Of a stretch of 46,435 nt of DNA, positions 23,488-30,691 are shown one piece after another. Numbering within the stretch: position 1 is the first letter of the stretch; each line of letters starts with the position of its first letter. The position numbers were made by a program, and so were the translations under genes. A model generated the notes under the pieces. That model was given only the letters and a program-made list of their open reading frames with translations, made no database searches and was not told the DNA's origin. Source of the DNA: CAZHJK01 sp964533275 (GTDB lineage: Bacteria; Bacillota; Clostridia; Eubacteriales; Garciellaceae); assembly GCA_964533275.1 (NCBI GenBank), contig CAZHJK010000023.1, positions 1 to 46,435 on the forward strand, written 5' to 3'.

Positions 23488-24261
23488 TCATAATTTACCT
23501 ACTTCATTTACGGCTTTTCCTAAGGTTTCATCCATCGATTGAACTACCCTTTGATTAGATTCAAAGCTCCGTGTTATTTCAATCATTTTTACCATTTCCT
23601 CTAATGGATTAACATTAGATTTTTCAACAAATCCTTGTCTTAAGGAATATTCAACCCCTAATAAGGGTTGTTCACCTTCCATGGTATAAATATTTTCTCC
23701 TAATCTTTGCAATGCCTGGGCATCAACAAAACTAACTATATTTAAAGTGTGACTTTGTCCATCGGGTAAGCTTATAATACCTCGTGTACCCACTTGAATT
23801 TCATCTGAGGTTAATTGAATACTTTCTAGGTTCCCATTATATTCATTTCTTCCCATTACTAAATATCCTTGTTTTGTTGCCAATTGTCCATTCTCGTTTA
23901 TCTTAAAACTTCCATCCCTAGTATAAGCAAAATCTCCATTTTGTAATTGAATTGTAAAGTACCCTTCCCCTTCAATCGCTAGATCCAATGAGTTGTTTGT
24001 TTCTTCTAATATTCCCTGTTGAAAATCATTATATAAATCATCAATCTCTACTCCTAGATGCATTTCTCCTATGGTAGTGAGTCTATTGCCCTGAAGATTA
24101 TTTCCTCTGTTTTTCACTCCAACCCTATCAAATGCCTTTGCAATAATCTCTTGTTTTTTAAAGGAATTTGTTTCAACATTAGAAAGATTTTGTGAAACAT
24201 TAGCCTGTCTTTTTTCCTGTACAATCATACCCATTGCACTTGTATATAGACCTCTTATCAT
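23488..24261 (-). CDS. flgF: Flagellar basal-body rod protein FlgF/FlgG-like (FlhO-like)
   Basis: A 257-residue paralogue of the next gene. N-terminal helix motif NVSQNLSNVETNSFKKQEIIAKAF, central LAIEGEGYFTIQLQNGDFAYTRDGSF, and C-terminal GFVEKSNVNPLEEMVKMIEITRSFESNQRVVQ. It resembles B. subtilis FlhO, a proximal/distal rod component secreted by the flagellar exporter. The ATG overlaps the end of the small upstream frame (TAAATG) and is preceded by GGAAGGGGTG. Confidence 0.88.
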   Translation of the reverse strand: MIRGLYTSAMGMIVQEKRQANVSQNLSNVETNSFKKQEIIAKAFDRVGVKNRGNNLQGNRLTTIGEMHLGVEIDDLYNDFQQGILEETNNSLDLAIEGEGYFTIQLQNGDFAYTRDGSFKINENGQLATKQGYLVMGRNEYNGNLESIQLTSDEIQVGTRGIISLPDGQSHTLNIVSFVDAQALQRLGENIYTMEGEQPLLGVEYSLRQGFVEKSNVNPLEEMVKMIEITRSFESNQRVVQSMDETLGKAVNEVGKL

Positions 24262-24477
24262 TTATTTATTCACCCCTTCCATTTCCTGTGGAATTGCTTT
24301 AATATCATCTGCATAAATCATTCCCATTTTTTTTGCTTGTACTTCAATTTCTGCTGGTGAAGCTTTTCTTTGATAGGAGGGGAAAATTAATATACAAGCA
24401 ATTATTATTCCTATGCCAATTCCTAAAATAAACTTTCCATCTATTTTAGCCTTTATTCTTTTAATAGTCTCTTTAAT
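24262..24477 (-). CDS. Small single-pass membrane protein with candidate AUU start
   Basis: An open frame of 71 codons fills the gap between the DUF6115 gene and flgF. It reads KETIKRIKAKIDGKF, a strong transmembrane segment (ILGIGIGIIIACILIFP), then a short domain SPAEIEVQAKKMGMIYADDI. The frame has no ATG, GTG or TTG near its beginning, but ATT at 24475-24477 follows GGGGGAGG at a 7-base spacing. This suggests translation from AUU, as in infC. It overlaps the upstream gene by 25 bases and ends just before the flgF ATG. Single-pass proteins of this size occur at this position in related flagellar operons as far as I recall; the function is unknown. Confidence 0.55.
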   Translation of the reverse strand: MKETIKRIKAKIDGKFILGIGIGIIIACILIFPSYQRKASPAEIEVQAKKMGMIYADDIKAIPQEMEGVNK

Positions 24478-24905
24478 AATAATACCTCCCCCTTTCCAAT
24501 ACTTAATGCTGATGCCATTTCTTCAATACTCTTATTTTCCTCTGTCATTTTTTTTATTTTATTTGCTGCTTCATTATAATTAGGATAATTATCATCTTCT
24601 TTATATATACTTTCTGGTTCATTTTTAGTTAATTCTGATTCCTTGCCATATTCTTTATCATTAACAGATAAATGTTTAATTTCTTTTGTATCCTTTAATA
24701 AAATATTTAGCTTGTCCTCTAATGTAATAAGTTGATTTTTTAATTCAGTATTAATTGTTAATATTTTTATAAAATCTGCATTATCTTTGTTTTGCTCTGA
24801 TATAACCTCTTTAAAAGCATCTTTATGAATTTTGCTTTCCTCTTTTATTAATCTCCACCCATAAAAACAAATAATAATTCCTATTATGAAAAGTATGTAT
24901 ATCAT
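24453..24905 (-). CDS. DUF6115-like membrane-anchored coiled-coil protein
   Basis: A 150-residue protein with an N-terminal transmembrane helix (MIYILFIIGIIICFYGWRLI), a helical coiled-coil middle part and a C-terminal helix-turn-helix-like segment, TEENKSIEEMASALSIGKGEV, characteristic of DUF6115 proteins found beside fliA in clostridial flagellar operons. Its role is unknown. I start at ATG 24905 with GGTGAT 8 bases ahead; a GTG at 24920 is possible but falls within that region. It lies 20 bases after fliA. Confidence 0.78.
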   Translation of the reverse strand: MIYILFIIGIIICFYGWRLIKEESKIHKDAFKEVISEQNKDNADFIKILTINTELKNQLITLEDKLNILLKDTKEIKHLSVNDKEYGKESELTKNEPESIYKEDDNYPNYNEAANKIKKMTEENKSIEEMASALSIGKGEVLLLKRLLKE

Positions 24906-24925
24906 TAGCTTTATCACCACTTTCT

Positions 24926-25648
24926 CTATATGGATTTTAATAACTTACGTAATTTTAATAAAATCCTTCCGTGAATTTGAGAAACTCTTGATAATGAGAT
25001 ATTTAATATTTCTCCTATTTCCTTTAGGGTTAATTCTTCTTTATAATATAAGTTTAATATCGTTTGCTCCCGTTTATTTAATTTCTCAATAGCATTAACT
25101 AATCTTTCTTCTTTTTCTCCCTTTAAAAATTCTTCTTCTGGACTTTGTATTTTAGTATCTTCTATAACATCAATTAATTGAAATTCCCTTTCATCACCTA
25201 CAAACAATACTTCTTCTAAGGAATATTGTGATAGATAGTGTATGGCGTCCTCTATTTCATATAACTCTTTAGGGGTAATTAATAAATGTTCACATAACTC
25301 CCTATTGCTTGGTTCTCTTAGATATTTTTGCTGCAGGTCATTTCTTGCTTGATTTAAAATCTTAAGTTTTTTTATTTTATCTCTAGAAACCTTACCATTT
25401 TTCCTTAACTCGTCAATTATTGTTCCCCTTATCCTCCATTTAGCATAGTAGCTAAAGGGAGTCTTTTTTTCATAATCATAGCGATTAATTGCATCTATCA
25501 ATCCCAATACACCAATACTGACTAAATCATCCCTATCAAATTCATGCTTATTTTTTACATTCATCTGATCTACTATTTGTTTTACTAATGGCAGATATTC
25601 AGTTATCATTTCTTCTGAAGAACTCTTGGAATTATATGCCAAACCCAT
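24926..25648 (-). CDS. fliA: Flagellar sigma factor sigma-28 (FliA/SigD)
   Basis: A 240-residue FliA/WhiG-family sigma factor with regions 2, 3 and 4: FDRDDLVSIGVLGLIDAINRYDYEK (2.1-2.2), FSYYAKWRIRGTIIDELRKNG (2.3-2.4), SRDKIKKLKILNQA (region 3) and LTLKEIGEILNISLSRVSQIHGR (4.2). It directs RNA polymerase to late flagellar genes such as flagellin. Its location near the end of a 24-kb operon, as in B. subtilis and C. difficile, makes its level depend on completion of the transcript and so on the c-di-GMP riboswitch upstream. ATG 25648 follows GGGGTGG. Confidence 0.95.
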   Translation of the reverse strand: MGLAYNSKSSSEEMITEYLPLVKQIVDQMNVKNKHEFDRDDLVSIGVLGLIDAINRYDYEKKTPFSYYAKWRIRGTIIDELRKNGKVSRDKIKKLKILNQARNDLQQKYLREPSNRELCEHLLITPKELYEIEDAIHYLSQYSLEEVLFVGDEREFQLIDVIEDTKIQSPEEEFLKGEKEERLVNAIEKLNKREQTILNLYYKEELTLKEIGEILNISLSRVSQIHGRILLKLRKLLKSI

Positions 25649-25668
25649 TATTTTACCACCCCTTTCTC

Positions 25669-26373
25669 TTATAAATCTTTGTTTTGCATCTCTCTTAATT
25701 TTGCAAATATAAATCTAATTATCTTATCTCGCTTTCCCTCTGAAATTTCTACAAATTCTAATCCTATATGATAACTTATCTGTTTTTTAAAAAGGTATGG
25801 AATACACCTTACCACTCTGCCCTTAACCCCTATATATAAATTTTCATGTTTTAAAATGAGATATATTATATTATCTGTCCTCAGGGGCTTATATAAATTT
25901 ACTTTAGCCCCTCCTCCACTTAGATCCCAGGTATAACCTTTTTTCCATTTACTATTATAGTATTTCTCTATCTCCTCTACCCTTTTGCTCATCTCCATAT
26001 CTTTAAGTTCATCATTATAGTTTGTATAAATTATAGGTATGGATATGGGAATGCGTACGAAATCTCTTCTTTGTACTTTCTTAAAGGAATTTGGAATACT
26101 TATCTTATAAAGAGGAATATTATCTACAATACGATCTAATACTTTAGATGTGAACATGTATACATTATTGCCATCATAATAAAACCCATCAATCTCCTCA
26201 TCTTTGCAGAGAATTTTTATATTAATTCCCTTCATAGGTATGGTTATCAGAATATAATCATCCTGAACATCTTGAATTAAACTAACACCAGGTCCACCCT
26301 CATCGAAGACAAACTCGATTTTACCATTTAATTTAAAATCTATTTTATTAATAGTAACACCCCCATTATCCAA
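25669..26373 (-). CDS. PilZ-domain flagellar brake protein (YcgR/YpfA-like)
   Basis: A c-di-GMP effector of up to 234 aa with an N-terminal YcgR-type domain (about residues 10-100) and a C-terminal PilZ domain carrying both ligand motifs intact: QRRDFVRIP (RxxxR, near residue 104) and DLSGGG (DxSxxG, near residue 152). When loaded with c-di-GMP, such proteins slow the motor through MotA or FliG. The start is uncertain: the only usual start codon is TTG at 26373, with no ribosome binding site, whereas an excellent GGGGGTG lies inside the frame, 7 bases before an in-frame ATT (26350-26352). I give the longer frame but think the AUU start is plausible. Confidence 0.88.
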   Translation of the reverse strand: MDNGGVTINKIDFKLNGKIEFVFDEGGPGVSLIQDVQDDYILITIPMKGINIKILCKDEEIDGFYYDGNNVYMFTSKVLDRIVDNIPLYKISIPNSFKKVQRRDFVRIPISIPIIYTNYNDELKDMEMSKRVEEIEKYYNSKWKKGYTWDLSGGGAKVNLYKPLRTDNIIYLILKHENLYIGVKGRVVRCIPYLFKKQISYHIGLEFVEISEGKRDKIIRFIFAKLREMQNKDL

Positions 26374-27232
26374 ATACTTTTAGTAGACGATTATATACTT
26401 CTTGTATTGATTTAATTTTTATACTATTTTTTTGTCCTAGAATTTTATCTGCAATTGTATCTATACACTTACTGGCAATACATTGAGGATACTGAATAAC
26501 AAAGGGAATTTGTTTCATTACCGAATTTACTACCCTTGGATCCTCTAAAATATAACCTATACTTACTAACTGAACTTTAAGAAAAGCATCCGTTGTTTTT
26601 CGAAGTTTTTCATATGTATTTATTGCTGAAATGCCATTTGGACATTTATTAATGATAATCTGTATCTTATCTTTGAGTTTATAATTAGCCATCACCTTTA
26701 TAACGCTATAAGCATCCGTAAGTGCTGTTGGTTCAGGAGTAGTTACAATTATTAACTCTTGAGAAAATGTAATAAAGGATAAAAGGTTCTTCGAGATACC
26801 TGCTCCTGTGTCTATTAGAATAATATCAATATCCTCTAAGGTTAAAAATTCATGGGCAATAGCTTCTTGTTTTTCTACACTTAGAGTTGCCATTTCCATA
26901 ATACCCGACCCTCCAGGCAAAATTTTAATACCTTCAGGTCCATTTATTATTGTCTCTTCAAAAGACTTACCATGAAAAAGTACATCATATAGGGTGCTTT
27001 GTGGATATAATCCTAATATAACATCTACATTTGCCATCCCTAAATCCGCATCAATTATTAATACCTTTTTTCCTCTTTTTTGGAGTGCAATTGCTAAATT
27101 TACTACAACATTAGTTTTCCCTACGCCTCCTTTACCACTTGCAATAGTATAAATACCAATGGGTTTTTTAAGTTTAGATGATAATTCAAGGTTTTTCTTC
27201 ATTAAAAATCTTAACTTCTCTGCTTGATCCAC
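26366..27232 (-). CDS. flhG: Flagellum site-determining ATPase FlhG (YlxH/FleN)
   Basis: A 288-residue MinD-like ATPase with deviant Walker A SGKGGVGKTNV (near residue 30), switch DADLGMANVDVILG, and IDTGAGIS (Walker B region). The N-terminus carries DQAEKLR, the activation motif by which FlhG stimulates the FlhF GTPase. It controls flagellar number and position and interacts with FliM/FliY assembly. The GTG start at 27232 overlaps the flhF stop codon, behind GAGGTGGTGA. Confidence 0.93.
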   Translation of the reverse strand: MDQAEKLRFLMKKNLELSSKLKKPIGIYTIASGKGGVGKTNVVVNLAIALQKRGKKVLIIDADLGMANVDVILGLYPQSTLYDVLFHGKSFEETIINGPEGIKILPGGSGIMEMATLSVEKQEAIAHEFLTLEDIDIILIDTGAGISKNLLSFITFSQELIIVTTPEPTALTDAYSVIKVMANYKLKDKIQIIINKCPNGISAINTYEKLRKTTDAFLKVQLVSIGYILEDPRVVNSVMKQIPFVIQYPQCIASKCIDTIADKILGQKNSIKIKSIQEVYNRLLKVFG

Positions 27233-28422
27233 TATATCACCACCTCGCTGGAAATATAGTTTAATAGATTATCCATTGAGGCTTTCTTAATATCATCTGG
27301 TACACATTGTCCCGTTGTAATAAATAAAAGTGGCTTATCTGCATAGAGATTTATATTGAAAATATTTCCATAACATTTAGTTTCATCCATCTTGGTTAAA
27401 ATTATATAATCAAAGCTAATACTACTATAATTAGTTATAATGGTTTTTAAATCATTATTTCGGGTTGTTGCACTAACCACAAGTATATTTCTTTTATTAT
27501 TAATGGAATCTAATAACTCCTTTGTCTCTAATAATTGTTCTTGATTTAGAGAGCTTCGTCCTGTTGAGTCTATTAAAATCAAATCACAATCCTTTAGTTT
27601 CTCAATAGCTTTAGTCAAATCTAACTTAGTAACCACTACCTCCAATGGAATGTCCAATATATTTGCATAGGTTTTTAGCTGCTCTACTGCACCTATACGA
27701 TAGGTGTCAAGAGTAATCAACCCTACCTTCTTACCTTTATTAATGGATTCCTGGGCTGCTATTTTTGCAATTGTCGTAGTTTTCCCTACCCCTGTAGGTC
27801 CTATAAATGTCCAGATTTTTTCTTCAGTATCCTCTTCTTTAAAAATACTTTGCTCCAAAATACTTTGGAAATATTGGAATAATACATCATCATTTATATT
27901 GGAATATATATTATTTTCTCTGCAAAATTGTGTAAAGCCTTCTATAATTCCATCATCTAACATCATTTCATCTAAATGATTTATAAGTAAATTATTATCT
28001 TTTTTATTAGTTAGTTCTGGGACCTGTAAATTTTTATTCTTAATATCTTCCTTAGGCTGATTCTCAACATTTTTATTACTTTCAATCATTAATTTATTAA
28101 TCATTTTTCTTAATTCACTTATATCTTCTTTCAAGTTACTATTGTTTTCCTGTTGGGAAGGTATTTCCTTTATATTGGATTCAATCTCTGAATTTGTATT
28201 CTTTTTAACTGCCTCTAATTTTTCTTTTATTTCTGTATTATCAAATTTATTTTTTTTATCTACTACTGCCGTTACTTCTAAAACCTTTTTTTTAAATATA
28301 TTTCTTAATCCCTTCTGTCTAATGCGCCTATTACTTACAATGATTGCCTCACTGCCTAACTCATTGCGTATTTTTATCATGGCTTCATTCATATCCCTTA
28401 CTAAATATCTTTTAATGATCAT
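27232..28422 (-). CDS. flhF: Flagellar biosynthesis GTPase FlhF
   Basis: A 396-residue SRP-type GTPase. The N-terminal B domain (about 1-130) begins MIIKRYLVRDMNEAMIKIRNELG, a charged middle region follows, and the NG domain has the P-loop GPTGVGKTTT (near residue 210), TLDTYRIGAVEQLKTYA, LIDSTGRS and the base-specificity motif LTKMDET. It recruits early flagellar components to the cell pole or other site and is regulated by FlhG downstream. I start at ATG 28422; a TTG one codon earlier is less likely. It overlaps the end of flhA by 11 bases. Confidence 0.94.
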   Translation of the reverse strand: MIIKRYLVRDMNEAMIKIRNELGSEAIIVSNRRIRQKGLRNIFKKKVLEVTAVVDKKNKFDNTEIKEKLEAVKKNTNSEIESNIKEIPSQQENNSNLKEDISELRKMINKLMIESNKNVENQPKEDIKNKNLQVPELTNKKDNNLLINHLDEMMLDDGIIEGFTQFCRENNIYSNINDDVLFQYFQSILEQSIFKEEDTEEKIWTFIGPTGVGKTTTIAKIAAQESINKGKKVGLITLDTYRIGAVEQLKTYANILDIPLEVVVTKLDLTKAIEKLKDCDLILIDSTGRSSLNQEQLLETKELLDSINNKRNILVVSATTRNNDLKTIITNYSSISFDYIILTKMDETKCYGNIFNINLYADKPLLFITTGQCVPDDIKKASMDNLLNYISSEVVI

Positions 28423-30490
28423 CAATATTCACCATCCCTACTGCTTCAATTTCTACTGAGTTAGGTATTTCGTTTAAGGATAACACTGCAATTTGTGGAA
28501 AAGCCAGTTCAATCATTTTTTTCAAGGGAGCACGAATTCTTGGAGATGCAAGAATTACTGGATTAATTTGTTGTAGAGATAATCTTTCTATTTGTTCATG
28601 TATATTTTCCAATATCTTTGTATTAATACTAGGTTCTATAGCTGGAAAAGATCCTTGAAAAGACTTTTGTATATTATCATAAATATATTGTTCTAATTGT
28701 GGATGTATTGTAACAACATTTAATAATTTATTATTATCTATATAGGGAGTTACAATGTTTCGACTTAGAGAATGTCTTACATATTCAGTTAATAATTCAA
28801 TATCCTTTGTGTTAACTGCATAATCAGCAAGAGTTTCAAGAATAGTCACCAAATCCTTAATAGGAACTCTTTCTCTTAATAGGTTTTGTAATACTTTTTG
28901 TATTTCACCTAAGGTTAATAAGTCAGGTATTAATTCTTCTATAACTGCGCTATAATTTTCCTTAAGCACATCTAATAGCTCTTTTATTTCTCTTCTTCCT
29001 ATAAGCTCGTAGCTATGCTCCTTTATAACCTCACTTAAGTGTGTAACCATCACAGTGGTAGCATCAACAATTGTATACCCCATCATCTCAGCCTTATCCC
29101 TATGACTCTCTTCTATCCATAAAGCTGGCAGTCCAAAGGCTGGTTCAACGGTTTCTACACCTTCAAGTTCAATTTTTTCATTGCTAGGATTCATAACCAT
29201 TAAATGGTTAACAAGTATCTTCCCACTGGCTACCTCAATTCCTTTAATTTTTAATGTGTACATATCTGTTTGAAGTTGTAAATTATCTCTAATTCGAATA
29301 GGCTGCACAATTATACCCATTTCCTGGGCACATTGTCTTCGTACTCCAGCTATTCTCTCTAATAAATCTCCCCCTGTATTGTCATCTGCTAAAGGGATTA
29401 AACCATATCCAATTTCGATTTCTATGGGCTCTACCTGTACATATTGCATAATATTCTCAGGCTCTCTATTTTCTGGTCTATACTCCTCTTCTGCCTCTTT
29501 TTCTAATAATATTTCATTTTCCTTTTCTTCTTCTCTCAATATGTAAGCCACTGAGCCACAGCCTACGGATAATATGAAAAATGGTATGCTAGGTAGTCCA
29601 GGTACTAGTCCAAGGATTAAAACCACTACTGCCGCGATGGCAATAACCTTTGGAAAGGTTGATAGCTGCTTACCCAAATCAGTACCAAAGTTTTTCTGGG
29701 AAGCTGACCTTGTTACCAATATTCCAGATGCAACAGATATTAATAGAGCAGGTATTTGACTTACTAAACCATCACCTATAGTCAATAGCCCAAATCGTTC
29801 TAAGGCTTCCATAATACTTAGACCTTTTTGACCGGTAAATATAGCAATTCCGCCAATTAAGTTGATAAAGACAATTATTATTCCTGCTATAGCATCCCCC
29901 TTTACAAACTTACTGGCACCATCCATAGCTCCATAAAAATCTGCCTCTTGTTGTAGCTTTTCTCTTCTGATCTTTGCTTCTTGATCATTAATAATACCAG
30001 CATTTAAATCAGCATCTATACTCATCTGCTTTCCGGGCATTGCATCAAGTGTAAATCTTGCTCCCACCTCCGCTACCCTACCTGCACCGCTGGTAATGAC
30101 CACAAATTGAATAATAACAATTATTATAAAAATTATTGCTCCAACAATATAGTTGTTCCCAGTAACAAAACTTCCAAATGCTGCAATTACTTCTCCAGCA
30201 TTTCCTTGACTTAATATTAAGCGAGTAGAAGAAATATTAAGCCCCAATCTAAATAATGTTGTAACTAAAAGTAAGGTAGGGAAGATAGAAAATTGTAATA
30301 TTTCCGTTGTAAATAATGTTAATAATATTATAATTATTGAAAAGGTTATATTAAAGGTTAATAGTAAATCTAAAAGACCAGTGGATATCGGTAGAATAAT
30401 CATAGCAATTATTCCCAGAACGCCTATAGCTGCCATTACATCCATGTTGTTTATCATAATTTGTAAAATGTTTTTATTATTTTTAGCCAT
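28412..30490 (-). CDS. flhA: Flagellar export gate protein FlhA
   Basis: A 692-residue protein, the usual length. Eight transmembrane segments occupy about residues 12-330, with the FHIPEP-type cytoplasmic loop (GARFTLDAMPGKQMSIDADLNAGIINDQEAKIRR) near 140-185 that defines the family. The C-terminal cytoplasmic half forms the ring that docks substrate-chaperone complexes. It couples proton motive force to protein export. AAAGGATG precedes ATG 30490. A 200-base spacer rich in heptad repeats separates it from fliR-flhB. Confidence 0.96.
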   Translation of the reverse strand: MAKNNKNILQIMINNMDVMAAIGVLGIIAMIILPISTGLLDLLLTFNITFSIIIILLTLFTTEILQFSIFPTLLLVTTLFRLGLNISSTRLILSQGNAGEVIAAFGSFVTGNNYIVGAIIFIIIVIIQFVVITSGAGRVAEVGARFTLDAMPGKQMSIDADLNAGIINDQEAKIRREKLQQEADFYGAMDGASKFVKGDAIAGIIIVFINLIGGIAIFTGQKGLSIMEALERFGLLTIGDGLVSQIPALLISVASGILVTRSASQKNFGTDLGKQLSTFPKVIAIAAVVVLILGLVPGLPSIPFFILSVGCGSVAYILREEEKENEILLEKEAEEEYRPENREPENIMQYVQVEPIEIEIGYGLIPLADDNTGGDLLERIAGVRRQCAQEMGIIVQPIRIRDNLQLQTDMYTLKIKGIEVASGKILVNHLMVMNPSNEKIELEGVETVEPAFGLPALWIEESHRDKAEMMGYTIVDATTVMVTHLSEVIKEHSYELIGRREIKELLDVLKENYSAVIEELIPDLLTLGEIQKVLQNLLRERVPIKDLVTILETLADYAVNTKDIELLTEYVRHSLSRNIVTPYIDNNKLLNVVTIHPQLEQYIYDNIQKSFQGSFPAIEPSINTKILENIHEQIERLSLQQINPVILASPRIRAPLKKMIELAFPQIAVLSLNEIPNSVEIEAVGMVNIDDH

Positions 30491-30524
30491 ATTGTTTACA
30501 TCCTTTATTTATTAGTTGCCAAAA

Positions 30525-30573
30525 GTTATTGGTTATCAGTTATCAGTTATCAGTTATCAGTTATCAGTTATCG
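30525..30573. repeat. Heptamer tandem repeat GTTATCA between flhA and fliR-flhB
   Basis: Five perfect GTTATCA units (30532-30566), flanked by GTTATTG (30525-30531) and GTTATCG (30567-30573). Further heptad-phased degenerate runs follow: CTAGTTC-CTAGATA-CTGGTTG-CTGGTTT-CTAGTAA (30580-30614) and TCTAGCA-TCTAACA-ACTATCA-ACTAGTA (30644-30671). All sit in the 201-base spacer, outside any gene. Confidence 0.93.
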
Positions 30574-30691
30574 GTAATTCTAGTTCCTAGATACTGGTTG
30601 CTGGTTTCTAGTAAAGCCCAGTGTATATCGCATTAATATTTTTTCTAGCATCTAACAACTATCAACTAGTATTTGTTCCCTTTTCCCTTAC

